The notes beneath the pieces were generated by a model. It was not told the origin of the DNA. It ran no database searches and worked only from the letters and a program-made list of their open reading frames with translations. From the NCBI RefSeq assembly GCF_032062135.1, contig NC_092866.1:25801886-25865885 (forward strand): 64,000 bases of DNA. Direction: 5' to 3'. Position numbers and translations under genes: made by a program. The first letter of the stretch is position 1. Every line of letters starts with the position of its first letter. This stretch comes from Pyxicephalus adspersus. Its lineage: Eukaryota > Chordata > Amphibia > Anura > Pyxicephalidae. Shown one piece after another: positions 12,013 to 21,760 of the stretch.

Positions 12013-13038
12013 AAACAGACATAATACAGTAAATAAAGATTTTATTAAAAATAATAATCATGTCACAGGTATTAGTTAGAAGACTTTTTAGCCACAGCTT
12101 TGATACCTAAAAACATTGTTTATACAACAATTCAAAATAAACAAAAAAAACTTATAAAATAGTAATAAATAATAATATTTATAATAATAAAATAATAATA
12201 ATAAAAATAATAAAATAATAATAAAATTATACTTGTCACACTTAACCCAACTTTAAGCAAATGGCATTTTCTGCTTCCACAGTTTGACCTGAAATTGTGT
12301 GTTCTTTAACATGCCAAGAATTATTATGTTCTTTGGCCATCCCCCATAACCTTCCCCATCCCACCCAACCTTACCTTCTCTTCTTTCTAACCACCTGCCC
12401 CCTTTCCCAGCCCACCCTAGTGTTACATTTATAAAATTATAGTATTTTTTTTTTTTTATTAAAGGGGTATTTTTTATGTTCATTGGAAATATAAATACCC
12501 AATAAACCAAAGTAATTTGCTTTTAACGTATGACTTTCTGTGGTCCCTCTAAATCCTTCTGATTTTAGTAGTATTAGTAGTATCCACTTAACAGTGGGTT
12601 ATACAATAATTTTCAAAAAAAATACATACCTTCTAAAAGGTAAACTATGAAAAAAGAACATAAAGCAAAATCTGAGATCCTAAATATATATTTTTCATAT
12701 ATGTTCATAAAATAAAAATGAAAAATGGTCAGTGGAAAGCAGTATTTATCAATTTATTTACGCATTCACAAAGGTAACATCTTCCGCAGTGCTTTAGTCA
12801 GTCACTGTCTCTCAGAGATCACAATCTAATGTAAAAACAATGGTGGAGAAATGTGGCCAGTGTGGCTCATACAGCAACACATACTCTACCACAAGATATG
12901 GTATTATACCTTAGTACCACAAGATATAGTACTATGCAATAAGGCCTTGATGTAGAAACAAATGTAGAAACAAATGTAGAAATAAAAATAACTTGGCCCT
13001 GGTAGCATACGTTCCCATGTGCTAAAAAAAATTAGGAC
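12013..13038. other. lpcat2 intron with an (AAT)n tract
   Basis: No gene. Contains an AT-only tract rich in AATAAT from about 12161 to 12229, and otherwise unremarkable AT-rich sequence. Confidence 0.5.
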
Positions 13039-13480
13039 TTAAAGGAGAAGTAAACCTAAAACCCACCCAAAACAATAAAATAACACTTACCTTCAATCCC
13101 GCAGTCTGTCCGTCGTCCCACAGCATTCTTCTCCACTTTTATTACTTGTTCTTCTTCCTACGTCACCCGATCTTACACTGTTCAAGAGTGAAAATGGGTG
13201 ACGGAGATTGAAAAAAAACTTGCCAATCTTACTGCGCATGCGTGAGATTGGCAATTTTTTCCCTATTGATGAAAGGGCTTGGGCATGCGCAGAAGGAGCA
13301 GACAAGAGTCTCCCGCGATGCGCACGTACGTATCCCGGGAGGCTTTGCACTCCCATTCGTTTTTGATTGCCTAAGCTATCAAGAATCAAGGGAGAGGTGA
13401 GGCACCCTATTTTTTTTGTTTTAGAAAAAAAGGTTGTTGCACTTAAAAAAGTGAAAATTTTAAGTTTAGGTACACTTTAG
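13039..13480. mobile_element. TTAAAGG-ended MITE (T2/piggyBac-like)
   Basis: The left end TTAAAGGAGAAGTAAACCTA and the right end, whose reverse complement is CTAAAGTGTACCTAAACTTA, are imperfect inverted repeats. TTAAAGG ends with a TTAA target are characteristic of the T2 MITE group described in Xenopus. The centre is GC-rich and unlike its surroundings. The right TTAA is mutated to TTAG. Confidence 0.65.
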
Positions 13481-14465
13481 GCCTTAGGACTAAGTACAAA
13501 TTGCATTAAGTTTGCATGATCACTGTCATGCTTTTCTGAATATGGAATGTGTTGGAATGTATATAACTAAATATCACATACTATTTTATATCTAGCTTTT
13601 ATTATGTCGCCTATGGACAATTTTGGTTGCCATAGTTGCGCTTCCTGCTGTTGGCACAGGCAATTTTGAGGCTTGACATGCATAACCTTAACTTTAATAT
13701 TTCACAAAAATGGATTATATTAATCTGGATTAAAATATATCTTGGAGTATTTTTTATTGAAATGTTGATGTGACAAACAATAGTTTAAATATGTGACATA
13801 ACAATCACCTGCTACCATTTTATTCTAAAGGGTCTCTGTTTTCCAAAATATATAATGATCTGGGGTTTTATGCATTTTGCATTTATTGTCTCTGGCACTT
13901 TTTCTCCAATGACATGAGACTTATTAAATATCATATTAGTAACAGTAGGTATGGCAAATTATCACTAGATGAAGCTGTGGTACAGAAACCAAGGAACTGC
14001 TATCAAGATATTAAAAGAATGCAAAGTATCAAGTTGCAAATATAACTGAGGGCTTGTTTAGACATGATGTAAAATTAGGCCTTTTGTAAACCCCTGTAAA
14101 AAAAATAGAAAATATTGGAACAAATTAGTGCATTCGTTGTGCAGGCTGCAGGAAGGAGCAGTATTATCTTGCAGTGATCCTGACGCTCCTTGTAGCTTCT
14201 GAGTGGTTGCCGTCTCCGCCAGCCTCTACAGACGTCAATGCAAAGAGTTTACAACTGCTTAAAAACGTCTGGACTTTTTAGAGAGGTTTCCAGAGGTTTG
14301 TGACATCTGCAACCAATCTGAACCCCCCCCCCCCAGTGCTCAGGACAGGAAGTAGTCCTAGATGACAACAATGGCTGCATCCCTGGACACCTAATCCGTA
14401 ATCTAATCCTTTCTATTCTGAGGAGTGAGATAAATCTGACACCTCATATGCAAGGTGAATTGCTA
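13481..14465. other. lpcat2 intron, nothing recognised
   Basis: No gene. Includes a run of 12 C from about 14323 and a moderately GC-rich patch (14150-14350) that may be a MITE, but I could not find its ends. Confidence 0.35.
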
Positions 14466-14696
14466 GCCGAGATGTGGTTAGAAAGACAGCAAGGTGCATT
14501 GGTAGTCCAGATGAGAAACAAAGGGCTGTCAGACGCATTGGTAGCCCAGATCTGGTTAGAAAGGCAGCCAGATGCAGTGGTAGCCTACATGAGGAACAAA
14601 GAGCAGTGAGGTGCATTAGTAGCCCAGATATGGTTAGAAAGGCAGCCAAATGCATTGGTCGCCCAGGTGAGAAACACAGGGCAACCAGGTGAATTC
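14466..14696. repeat. Minisatellite, left part
   Basis: About four units of roughly 60 bp built from GGTGCATTGGTAGCCCAGAT, AGAAAGGCAGCCA and GAGGAACAAAGGGC variants. The array resumes at 15160 beyond an inserted LINE tail. Confidence 0.75.
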
Positions 14697-15150
14697 ATAG
14701 TTACAAAGTAAATCAAGTTTAAAAAAGACATAAGTCCAATAAGTTCAACCACTAGGGAAATAAACATATCCCAGATATAAAACCCCATAGGCATAGTTGG
14801 TCCAGAGGAAGGAAAAATAAAAACCCTGGTACATTTTGCTCCAACGGGAAAAAAATTCCTTCCTGATTCCATGAAGCAATCAGATGTTCCCTGGATCAAT
14901 GGTCTCTGTTATTTTTACACAGTTATATTCTGTTATCTATACAGTTATATTCTGTGCTTCTAGAAAAACATCAAGCTTTGTCTTAAAGCAATCTATAGTA
15001 GTTGCTGAAACTACTTCCTGAGGGAGCCGATTCCACTTTTTCAGATATTACAGTAAGGAATCCCTTCCTTATCCGGAGCTTAAACTTCTTTTCCTCCAGG
15101 CGCAGAGTGAACTCTTGTCCTTTGTAACGATCTTAAAGTAAATAGTTGGG
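14697..15150 (-). mobile_element. CR1-like LINE 3' tail inserted in the minisatellite
   Basis: Matches the 3' part of the element at 32483-33931 in the same orientation (AAACATATCCCAGATA, AATTCCTTCCTGATTCCATG, TGTTCCCTGGATCAATGG). 5'-truncated, with the same minisatellite on both sides, so it inserted after the array formed. Confidence 0.75.
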
Positions 15151-15159
15151 AAGAACTGA

Positions 15160-15275
15160 TACCCTAGATGAGGAGCAACGGGCAACAAGATGCATTTGTA
15201 GGCTAGATGAGGACCAAAAAGCAGCTAGGTGCATTGGTAACCTACAGTACATGTGGTTAGGCAGCCAGGTGCATT
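15160..15275. repeat. Minisatellite, right part
   Basis: Continuation of the array at 14466: GATGAGGAGCAACGGGCAAC, AGATGCATTTGTAGG and GCAGCTAGGTGCATTGG units, more diverged than on the left. Confidence 0.7.
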
Positions 15276-15422
15276 TCCAGGTCAGGGTGTGGTGTGATGG
15301 GGGTCTGCGAGGCTTGTTTGATATCTGGAAGCCCCCTTTAATGAGTGGATCACCAGATAACTGACCACCAACACCCTGGTGATGAGTACAAGAAGTAAAG
15401 AGCAGTAATATCATTCCCTTTA

Positions 15423-15871
15423 CAGATAGTCCCCGGGTTGAGGACATCCGACATACGGTCGCCTCCTAGATACGAACGGGGCTTCCCTGCTCCCTCGTGT
15501 TCTTGATGGAGCCTTGGAGGAGGAGTGGGCAGTTTGCTTGACTTACAAATGAATACTTTTGCTAAAAACAGCTGAGACTGCGACTGAGACTTCTGCAAAC
15601 ATTTGTAACTCTTTAAAGACCATGACAAACTCTGCAGCTGTTTTTTTTTTGCATATCAAAGCACAGCTTGCTTCAGAAGTTAATGAATGTCTAGGCTCTA
15701 TAAAGTTTTTTTTTCTTTTTTTGGTTTGTTTGAGATTAATATTTTGATACAAACATCTGTCCTAATTGCACTTATTAAAATAATGTACCTGTTCCAACTT
15801 ACATACAAATTCAACTTAAGAACAAATCTTCAGTCCCTATCTCGTATCGTATGTAACGTGGGGACTACCTG
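15423..15871. mobile_element. Tigger/pogo-like MITE, copy in reverse orientation
   Basis: TA-flanked; starts CAGATAGTCCCCGGGTTGAG and ends GGGGACTACCTG. The interior is the reverse complement of 1111-1618 (AATGAATGTCTAGGCTCTAT segment). Confidence 0.8.
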
Positions 15872-16531
15872 TACTGTCACCAGCTCAACTTCCTGTTTAA
15901 ATAAAGCTAAAAAAGGAGCCTTTCAAAACTCCCAAAAAAGTCTGTTTAAACCTTTGCAACACCTGTAAAGTGCCTGTAAAGCTAGCGTTTTAGCCTGAAA
16001 TCCTTTCCAAAACACTGGGGTCTGCAGGGTTGGCAATTGGATGCAGTAAATTTTTCCAACGCAGGTCTGATCAGTCTAAAAAAATACTCTCAATGGTGGT
16101 CTCAATGTAATAAAATACTATTAAAAGTAGTTATATATAAAATGATAAAATGTTGGCATTATAAAAGTATTTTTGGCATTATAAATTATGGCATTATAAA
16201 AAATAAAAAAGTATTATAGGTAAATACAGTAAATAGTAATCTTACTGACAGACATTTTGTAGACATCATGCAAAAGAACAGGATATAAAAACAAAGGAGT
16301 ACCTGGAGTAACTTGAGACATTGGCAAGGAGCTGAATCAGTGTTCAAAAACCTAATGGCTTTAATTGTATTTGAATAAAAGACCTTGCAGAGGTAGTTAG
16401 TGATTTAAATATATAAATATATACTCCTGTGTAAAAAAATTTAAAACAGAATCTAAAACTAAGCAGCCAATGCAGGAGACTAACCCACCCCTAGAAAAGA
16501 TTATTTATAATGTTGCTGAAACAAAGTCTAA

Positions 16532-16625
16532 AGCTGCGTACACACTTGCAATAATTAGCATTGGAAACGAACGACTAACAACTGATTGTTCAATAATCGT
16601 TAACAAAAAAAGTGCACATAATGTT
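16532..16625 (+). mobile_element. Harbinger-type MITE, one-ended fragment
   Basis: AGCTGCGTACACACTTGCAA followed by GGAAACGAACGACTAAC, the left end of the 52847-53178 family. The right half is missing. Confidence 0.65.
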
Positions 16626-16915
16626 AAGTAATAAACATAAAATGTTTATGTAATGTCCGGAATGTCAGTAATGTTAAAAATGTAATGTCAGGAGGACTGA
16701 GTATAGGTACTTAGGTTGTCCAGGAATACATTCAGTTCCTGTTCATAAAATACCTGGAATAACTGGAAGTCAGTCCAATACAACCATGCACATCCAAATT
16801 TCTTATCCTAATGATGAAGAATTGTGGTAAGGTTCCATATATTTGAGTTAATGTGATTTTTTTAAACCAAACCTTGTCATATGGGGGCTTTTCCTCTTTA
16901 TAAAGGATTGGTATA

Positions 16916-17409
16916 CAGGAAGTCCCTGGCTTACATACGAGATCGGGACTGTAAGTTCGTTCTTAAGTAAATTTGTATGTAACTTGACACATGTACAATT
17001 ATTTTAATAAATGCAATTAGGACAGATGTTTGTCTCAACATATTATTAGGCAGCATGGTGTCAGTTACTTTATAAAATTCTCACTGTGAGTTAATCACAA
17101 ACAATAGCAAAAAAACAAAAGCAAAACAAAGCAAGAAAAAAAACTTTATAGAGCCTAGACATTCATTAACGTCTAAAGCAAGCTGTGCTTTGATATGCAA
17201 AAAGAAACAAGGGCAGAGTTTGTCTTGGTCATTAAAGAGTTTCAAGAGGTTGCAGAATAGCAAAAGACTTCTTCTGCAAGTCATGTAAACCGCCCTTCCC
17301 CCACCCCCTCCCCATCAAGCCTCTGCTCTGGACAGGAACAAGCAGGGAAGCCCCATTCGTACCTAGGGGTTGCCCATTTGTCGGATATCCTTAACTCAGG
17401 GACTACCTG
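16916..17409. mobile_element. Tigger/pogo-like MITE, copy 2
   Basis: CAGGAAGTCCCTGGCTTACA to GGGACTACCTG between TA dinucleotides, in the same orientation as 1111-1618 and closely similar throughout. Confidence 0.8.
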
Positions 17410-17589
17410 TATGTTAACAATTTCATGCTTCAGAGTACAAATAAGGTGATTTTAATTAATAATGTATAACAAACATAGGGCTTGTTTATGGGGCTTTTTG
17501 TGTAACATTGTTTCTCTGTAAGGCTGGCACATGGTTAAGGGTGCTAAAATACCTAAACTTTCTCGTTTATAATCAACTCTTTGACATAC

Positions 17590-17729
17590 CTTCTCCATCC
17601 TGTTAGAGGTTCCATGCCCACATTCAGATTACAGCTTGTAGTACAGAATGCAATCAACCATGCCATTATTAGAACAGTCACAAAAACAATTATCCTTAAT
17701 GGCAGTATGAAAAGACCACATAGCAGCAT
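17590..17729 (-). CDS. lpcat2: Lysophosphatidylcholine acyltransferase 2, exon 2 (membrane segment)
   Basis: A 140-nt exon between an acceptor TTTATTTCAG and a donor GTATGT. It encodes MLLCGLFILPLRIIVFVTVL, then IMAWLIAFCTTSCNLNVGME and PLTGWRR. The first 30 residues form a hydrophobic membrane anchor, and the PLTGWRR end matches human LPCAT2 (HPITGWRR) at an exon boundary. The exon begins in phase 0 after the CGG of the previous exon and leaves two bases (AG). The next exon therefore needs to start with one base and end with one base to join the exon at 7779-7667. Confidence 0.92.
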
Positions 17730-18600
17730 CTGAAATAAAGAGTAATGCACTGAAAGTAAATTGAAAACCTTAGGATATTGGAAGTATGCAACAGAGTAAG
17801 TACTTATAAAGATACCTATGCATACAACTAGAAAAGTAACATCAGTATAAGAGGTCATATGGTGTGTGCTACCTAATTCATTAAAAAAAAGGCTATTGCA
17901 TTTTTTCAAGGTTGTATAGCAAAGTCCTTAGTTTAATTTCATATCTAAAGCATTCTTAGGGATAATAAATTAGCTGTAAAAGTTAATTTCTTTTAGAATT
18001 TACTGGGAAACTGCTCCTCCCATGAGTATATTACTGCTAGTGCTACACTGATTTTGGAGAAAACAATTCCTCTTATAATTAAGTCTTGAAAGCTATAATG
18101 TGAATTGCAGCAGCGAGCTTTAACAAATAACAACACACGTTCACATATGCATTTAATAAAAATGTAAGATGTTTATGATGAAAATCAAAGCTAGCAAAGG
18201 TCCAGCAACTCAAAGCTGATAAATGATTTGCACATAACTGCTAATAAAGCTTAGACAGATAGAGTTAGACATTTAGAAGCTGGTATTCTCCCTTATAACA
18301 GTAGGTTGCTCTGTGTGCTGAGGAACAATTCTAGGTCCTACAGGTAGGTATAAAAAAAGAGTATTAGGAGAAAAGGTTTTCTGATCTAGGCTGGTGTACC
18401 ACAATGTGGGGATTTTGGAAGCTCCTGCCCTGGGGGAGCATGACATGTTGCTTTGTTCTCCAGGTAGTTACTATGCACTGGCTAGATAGAAAGAGATTGG
18501 TTACAAGAGAAATATTAGGAGACTAAAGGAAGAAGACCATAAATAGAAATTTACAAGATTGTAAATTTGTTGTTTAAAAATGTGCTGAATTGGTGCAACT
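17730..18600. other. lpcat2 intron 1, nothing recognised
   Basis: AT-rich, no gene or clear repeat seen. Confidence 0.4.
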
Positions 18601-19625
18601 TATTATTATTATTATAATGATTATTAATAAACAGGATTTATATAGCACCAACTTATTATGCAGCGCTGAACAATAAATAGGGGTTGCAAATGACAGACTA
18701 ATACAGACTGTGACACAGGAAGAGAGGACCCTGCCCCGAACAGCTTACAATCAAGTAGGTGGGGGAATTTACACACAATAGGAGGGGGATATGTAGTGGT
18801 GAGGAAGTAGTGATGGTTTCAAAAGAGTGCTCTTTTAAATGAGCAGAAAGTAGGAGCAAGCCGAATGAGACGAGGAAGACCATTCCAGAGAGTGGGGGCA
18901 GACCTAGAGAAGTCTTGTATCCATGCGTGTGATGAGGTTTTGAGTGAGGAAGTCATTAGTTAGGTCATTGGAGGAGCGGAGAGAGCGTCAGGGGGAGTAT
19001 TTTTTAACCAGGTCAGAAATGTAAGTGGGACAATAACTGTGGAGGGATTTGAAGGCAAAGCACAGGAGCTTGAATTTGATTCTAAGGTGAAATGGAAGCC
19101 AGTGAGAGTACTACAAAGAGATGCAGCGGAAGAGGAGCGGAGGGAAAGATGGACGAGTCTGGCTGCAGCATTCATAACAGATTGTAAAGGAGGAAGTTGG
19201 GTTAGTGGAATACCAGAGAGGAGGAGGTTACAGTAGTCCAGACAAGAGGAGATAAGAGCATGTACAAGGAGTTTGGTGGTCTCAGGGGACAGGTAGGGGC
19301 GGATTTTGGAGATGTTGCATAGATGAAAGTGACAGGACCTGGAAATGTTCTGAATTTGGGGGATAAATGAGAGGGCAGAGTCAAAGGTGACACCAAGACA
19401 ACGTGTCTGAGGTAAGGGCCAAATAACAGTGTTGTTAATAGCTAGATATATGTCAGCAGAGATTTGGAATTTGAGGGGGGGGTGATGATGAGTTTGGTTT
19501 TATACAGGTTGAGTTTCAGGAATCGGTCAGACATCCATGATGAGATAGCTGACAAGCAGCGTAAGACCTTATCCAGGACTGAGGGAGACAAGTCAGGGGT
19601 GGACGGATATATTTGAAGAACTTCT
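18601..19625 (-). mobile_element. L2-like LINE, 3' end
   Basis: On the minus strand it encodes decayed RT C-terminal sequence including MNAAARLVHLSLRSSSAASL and, just before it, a frame with TSPKSAPTCPLRPP and SPLVWTTVTSSSL; NAAARL is typical of the L2/CR1 group. It ends in a tail, shared with 28265-28465, 40711-40820 and the SINE at 24653, that carries the CAGCGCTG and CTATATAAA pieces and then a TTA-rich microsatellite. Disabled by frameshifts. Confidence 0.75.
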
Positions 19626-19640
19626 TACAAGACACCACTT

Positions 19641-21105
19641 AAAGAATCAATCTTTCATGAAGCACTTTTAATTATACAACTTTAGTAGTGATAGAGGTAG
19701 ATAAGGGGCAGCAGAGTAAAAACTTCCTTAATAAAAGAAACCTACAGCTTGGCAAATGCAACTTCCTATTTCAGACCTATCCCCATGCTATCTCAGGCGG
19801 TTTTTTCAATTATCATGATTGCATATGTTGCTGTATGTGTTGTACAGGACTCCAGGGCTGGGTCCTGGATAGTAGTTATATTCCTACCTTCTTAAGGTCA
19901 TAATCTCTCTAAAAGAGGTTTTGTACTGCAAAAATCCATGAATTTGGTTTGGCAACCTGCAGTGGCCATATTTTTTAGTTGTTCAAGGGCCTGTATTCTT
20001 GGATGGGAAGGAAGGTATTGGGTGGGCCTTCCTATCCCATTGCAGTACAGACCAGGATTTTGGACTACCTGGCAAAAAAGTTCTAGGGTTGATAGAAAAG
20101 TGGGTGGGTCAGTTTGAATCTGGAAGTGAGCATGGAAGCCACAGCATGAGGTAGCTCCCTGGTCCCCGATGAAAAACTACAGGCATCGAAAAACCCTGAA
20201 AGTTTGTGAGCACCGGGAGTTCGCCTGGCGTAGCCACCATGACTTTTTAAACCAATAATTTGGAATTTTTGTCGCCAAAGCAGATTTTTTTGTTACGCTG
20301 AACTAATCCATTTTGTGTTTTGTTTTGCTTTGTGCCTGAAACAAAATAAATGGACTTTTTTCTGACGTACTACAGTGTCTTGCGGTGAGCTGATCCCCCT
20401 AACTTCACAGTGTTTTTGAAAATATTGCATTTACTGTATTCTTATTCTTAAGTAGTCCAACCTGCTAATTGGTTTCTCTGAACTAACCTAAACTAGTTAA
20501 ATGAGCTCTAATAATGTAAAGTACTTTTGAAAAATGCAGGAAAGAGATGGGGATTAGGTTAGCAATATGGTTAATTATATATTTATATTTCAGAGTAATC
20601 TGACTTACTTTTGGATTGAAACTTTAAACCTTTTCAATCCAAAAAGTAAGTCATATTATTAACTTGAAACAGTTAATTTCTAATATGTTAGAAGTGATTT
20701 GTATAGTTTGAATATCTGAACTCTGTGATGCTACAACAAAGTTCAAGATATATATAAAGTATATGTACATTTCTTGTATTTATGTATGATGTTTGAAAAT
20801 ATAAATACATAATTAACTTTATTGCCAACCTAATACCTGTCTCTTTTGTACATATTCAAATATTCAAATTTATTATGGGGTGGCAACAAACAATTACTTT
20901 TCCAAACACTAATAGAGAGGATAGAATGTTATACCATGTTACTCTAACAGGCTTTATGCCCTTCAAAAAAAAGAAAATATATATTAGAAGAAAAAGAAGG
21001 AAAAAGGAAAAACAAACAGATGTCCTCAGTGCCTAATATAATGAACATAAATATTTTTCAATTTAAAAATGACAAATACATTTATTTACATAGTATTGTT
21101 CTTAC
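19641..21105. other. lpcat2 intron 1, one hairpin, otherwise nothing recognised
   Basis: Contains the hairpin at 20599-20656 and, near 20160-20395, a stretch that reads like an LTR or UTR (ACAAAATAAATGGAC) but without supporting ends. No gene. Confidence 0.35.
20599..20656. other. Perfectly shaped short hairpin
   Basis: TGACTTACTTTTGGATTGAA pairs with TTCAATCCAAAAAGTAAGTC across a loop of about 9 nt, with one bulged A and an extra AAT/ATT pair set outside. Stem about 23-25 bp. Could be a small MITE or a precursor-like RNA fold. Confidence 0.7.
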
Positions 21106-21226
21106 CCGTATCCTATCAGTGAATTTGAGATTTATTTCATGAATAAAAGGGTTTGGAATCTGTGGTGGGATAAAAGATTTCTGCCGAGGCAGTAAAGGTG
21201 CCCGATTATGTAATAGCATTCCAGCC
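21106..21226 (-). CDS. lpcat2: Lysophosphatidylcholine acyltransferase 2, N-terminal coding exon
   Basis: LPCAT2 is an ER and lipid-droplet acyltransferase that re-acylates lyso-PC and acetylates lyso-PAF to make platelet-activating factor. The exon ends at a GTAAGA donor and encodes AGMLLHNRAPLLPRQKSF, then IPPQIPNPFIHEINLKFTDR and IR. It aligns with the human N-terminus (PPMVPRQASFFPPPVPNPF...), whose PRQ..F.PP..PNPF pattern separates LPCAT2 from its paralogues. The start is uncertain. There is an in-frame ATG two codons in, but an acceptor-like TTTACCTTTAG precedes the segment and no CpG island is visible nearby, so an additional upstream exon is possible. The given high end is that acceptor; if the ATG is the start, coding begins at 21219. 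Confidence 0.85.
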
Positions 21227-21530
21227 CTAAAGGTAAATTTAAAGAAAAGAAGCCATTTAAATTCCAAACATATAAAAGAACAAAATTACTTTTTAAAATA
21301 AAGCAAAATTTTAACCACTTAACAGTTATACATCATACATATAAAATAAGCCCTTTAAAATTTTAGGAACCTCTGGATGTGGCTACAGACGCACATCGAC
21401 AGCAGAGCATTTTTAGTTCATTTAAACCCACTTTAGCAAAACCTACATAGTTATTCTCTATTACTATAGTTACATGCTACATTGCTTTACTGAGTTTCCT
21501 TCACTTTCCTCTATTTCTATAGTAATGCTA

Positions 21531-21735
21531 CGTTCAGACTGGCAATGAGGTTGCAGTGAGGTTGACTCATGACAGCTAAAGAGATAATGAATGGGGAGTG
21601 GCAGTGAGCAGTTTAGTACTGCTTACTGTCCCACATTGTCAAAATTGCAAACACTGGCTCTAGGTACTCTGGGAACCAGTACTTGCAGTGTGAGCCGCCG
21701 AGTACTGCACAAAATCACTTGCTCCTGACACAGAT
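21531..21735. mobile_element. MITE-like repeat (GTTCAGACTGGCAATGAGG family)
   Basis: Begins TACGTTCAGACTGGCAATGA and shares that start with TATTCACACTGGCCATGAGG at 30561. The right end is not clearly defined. Confidence 0.45.
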
Positions 21736-21760
21736 CTAAACCTGCTATATAGCACTAGCT

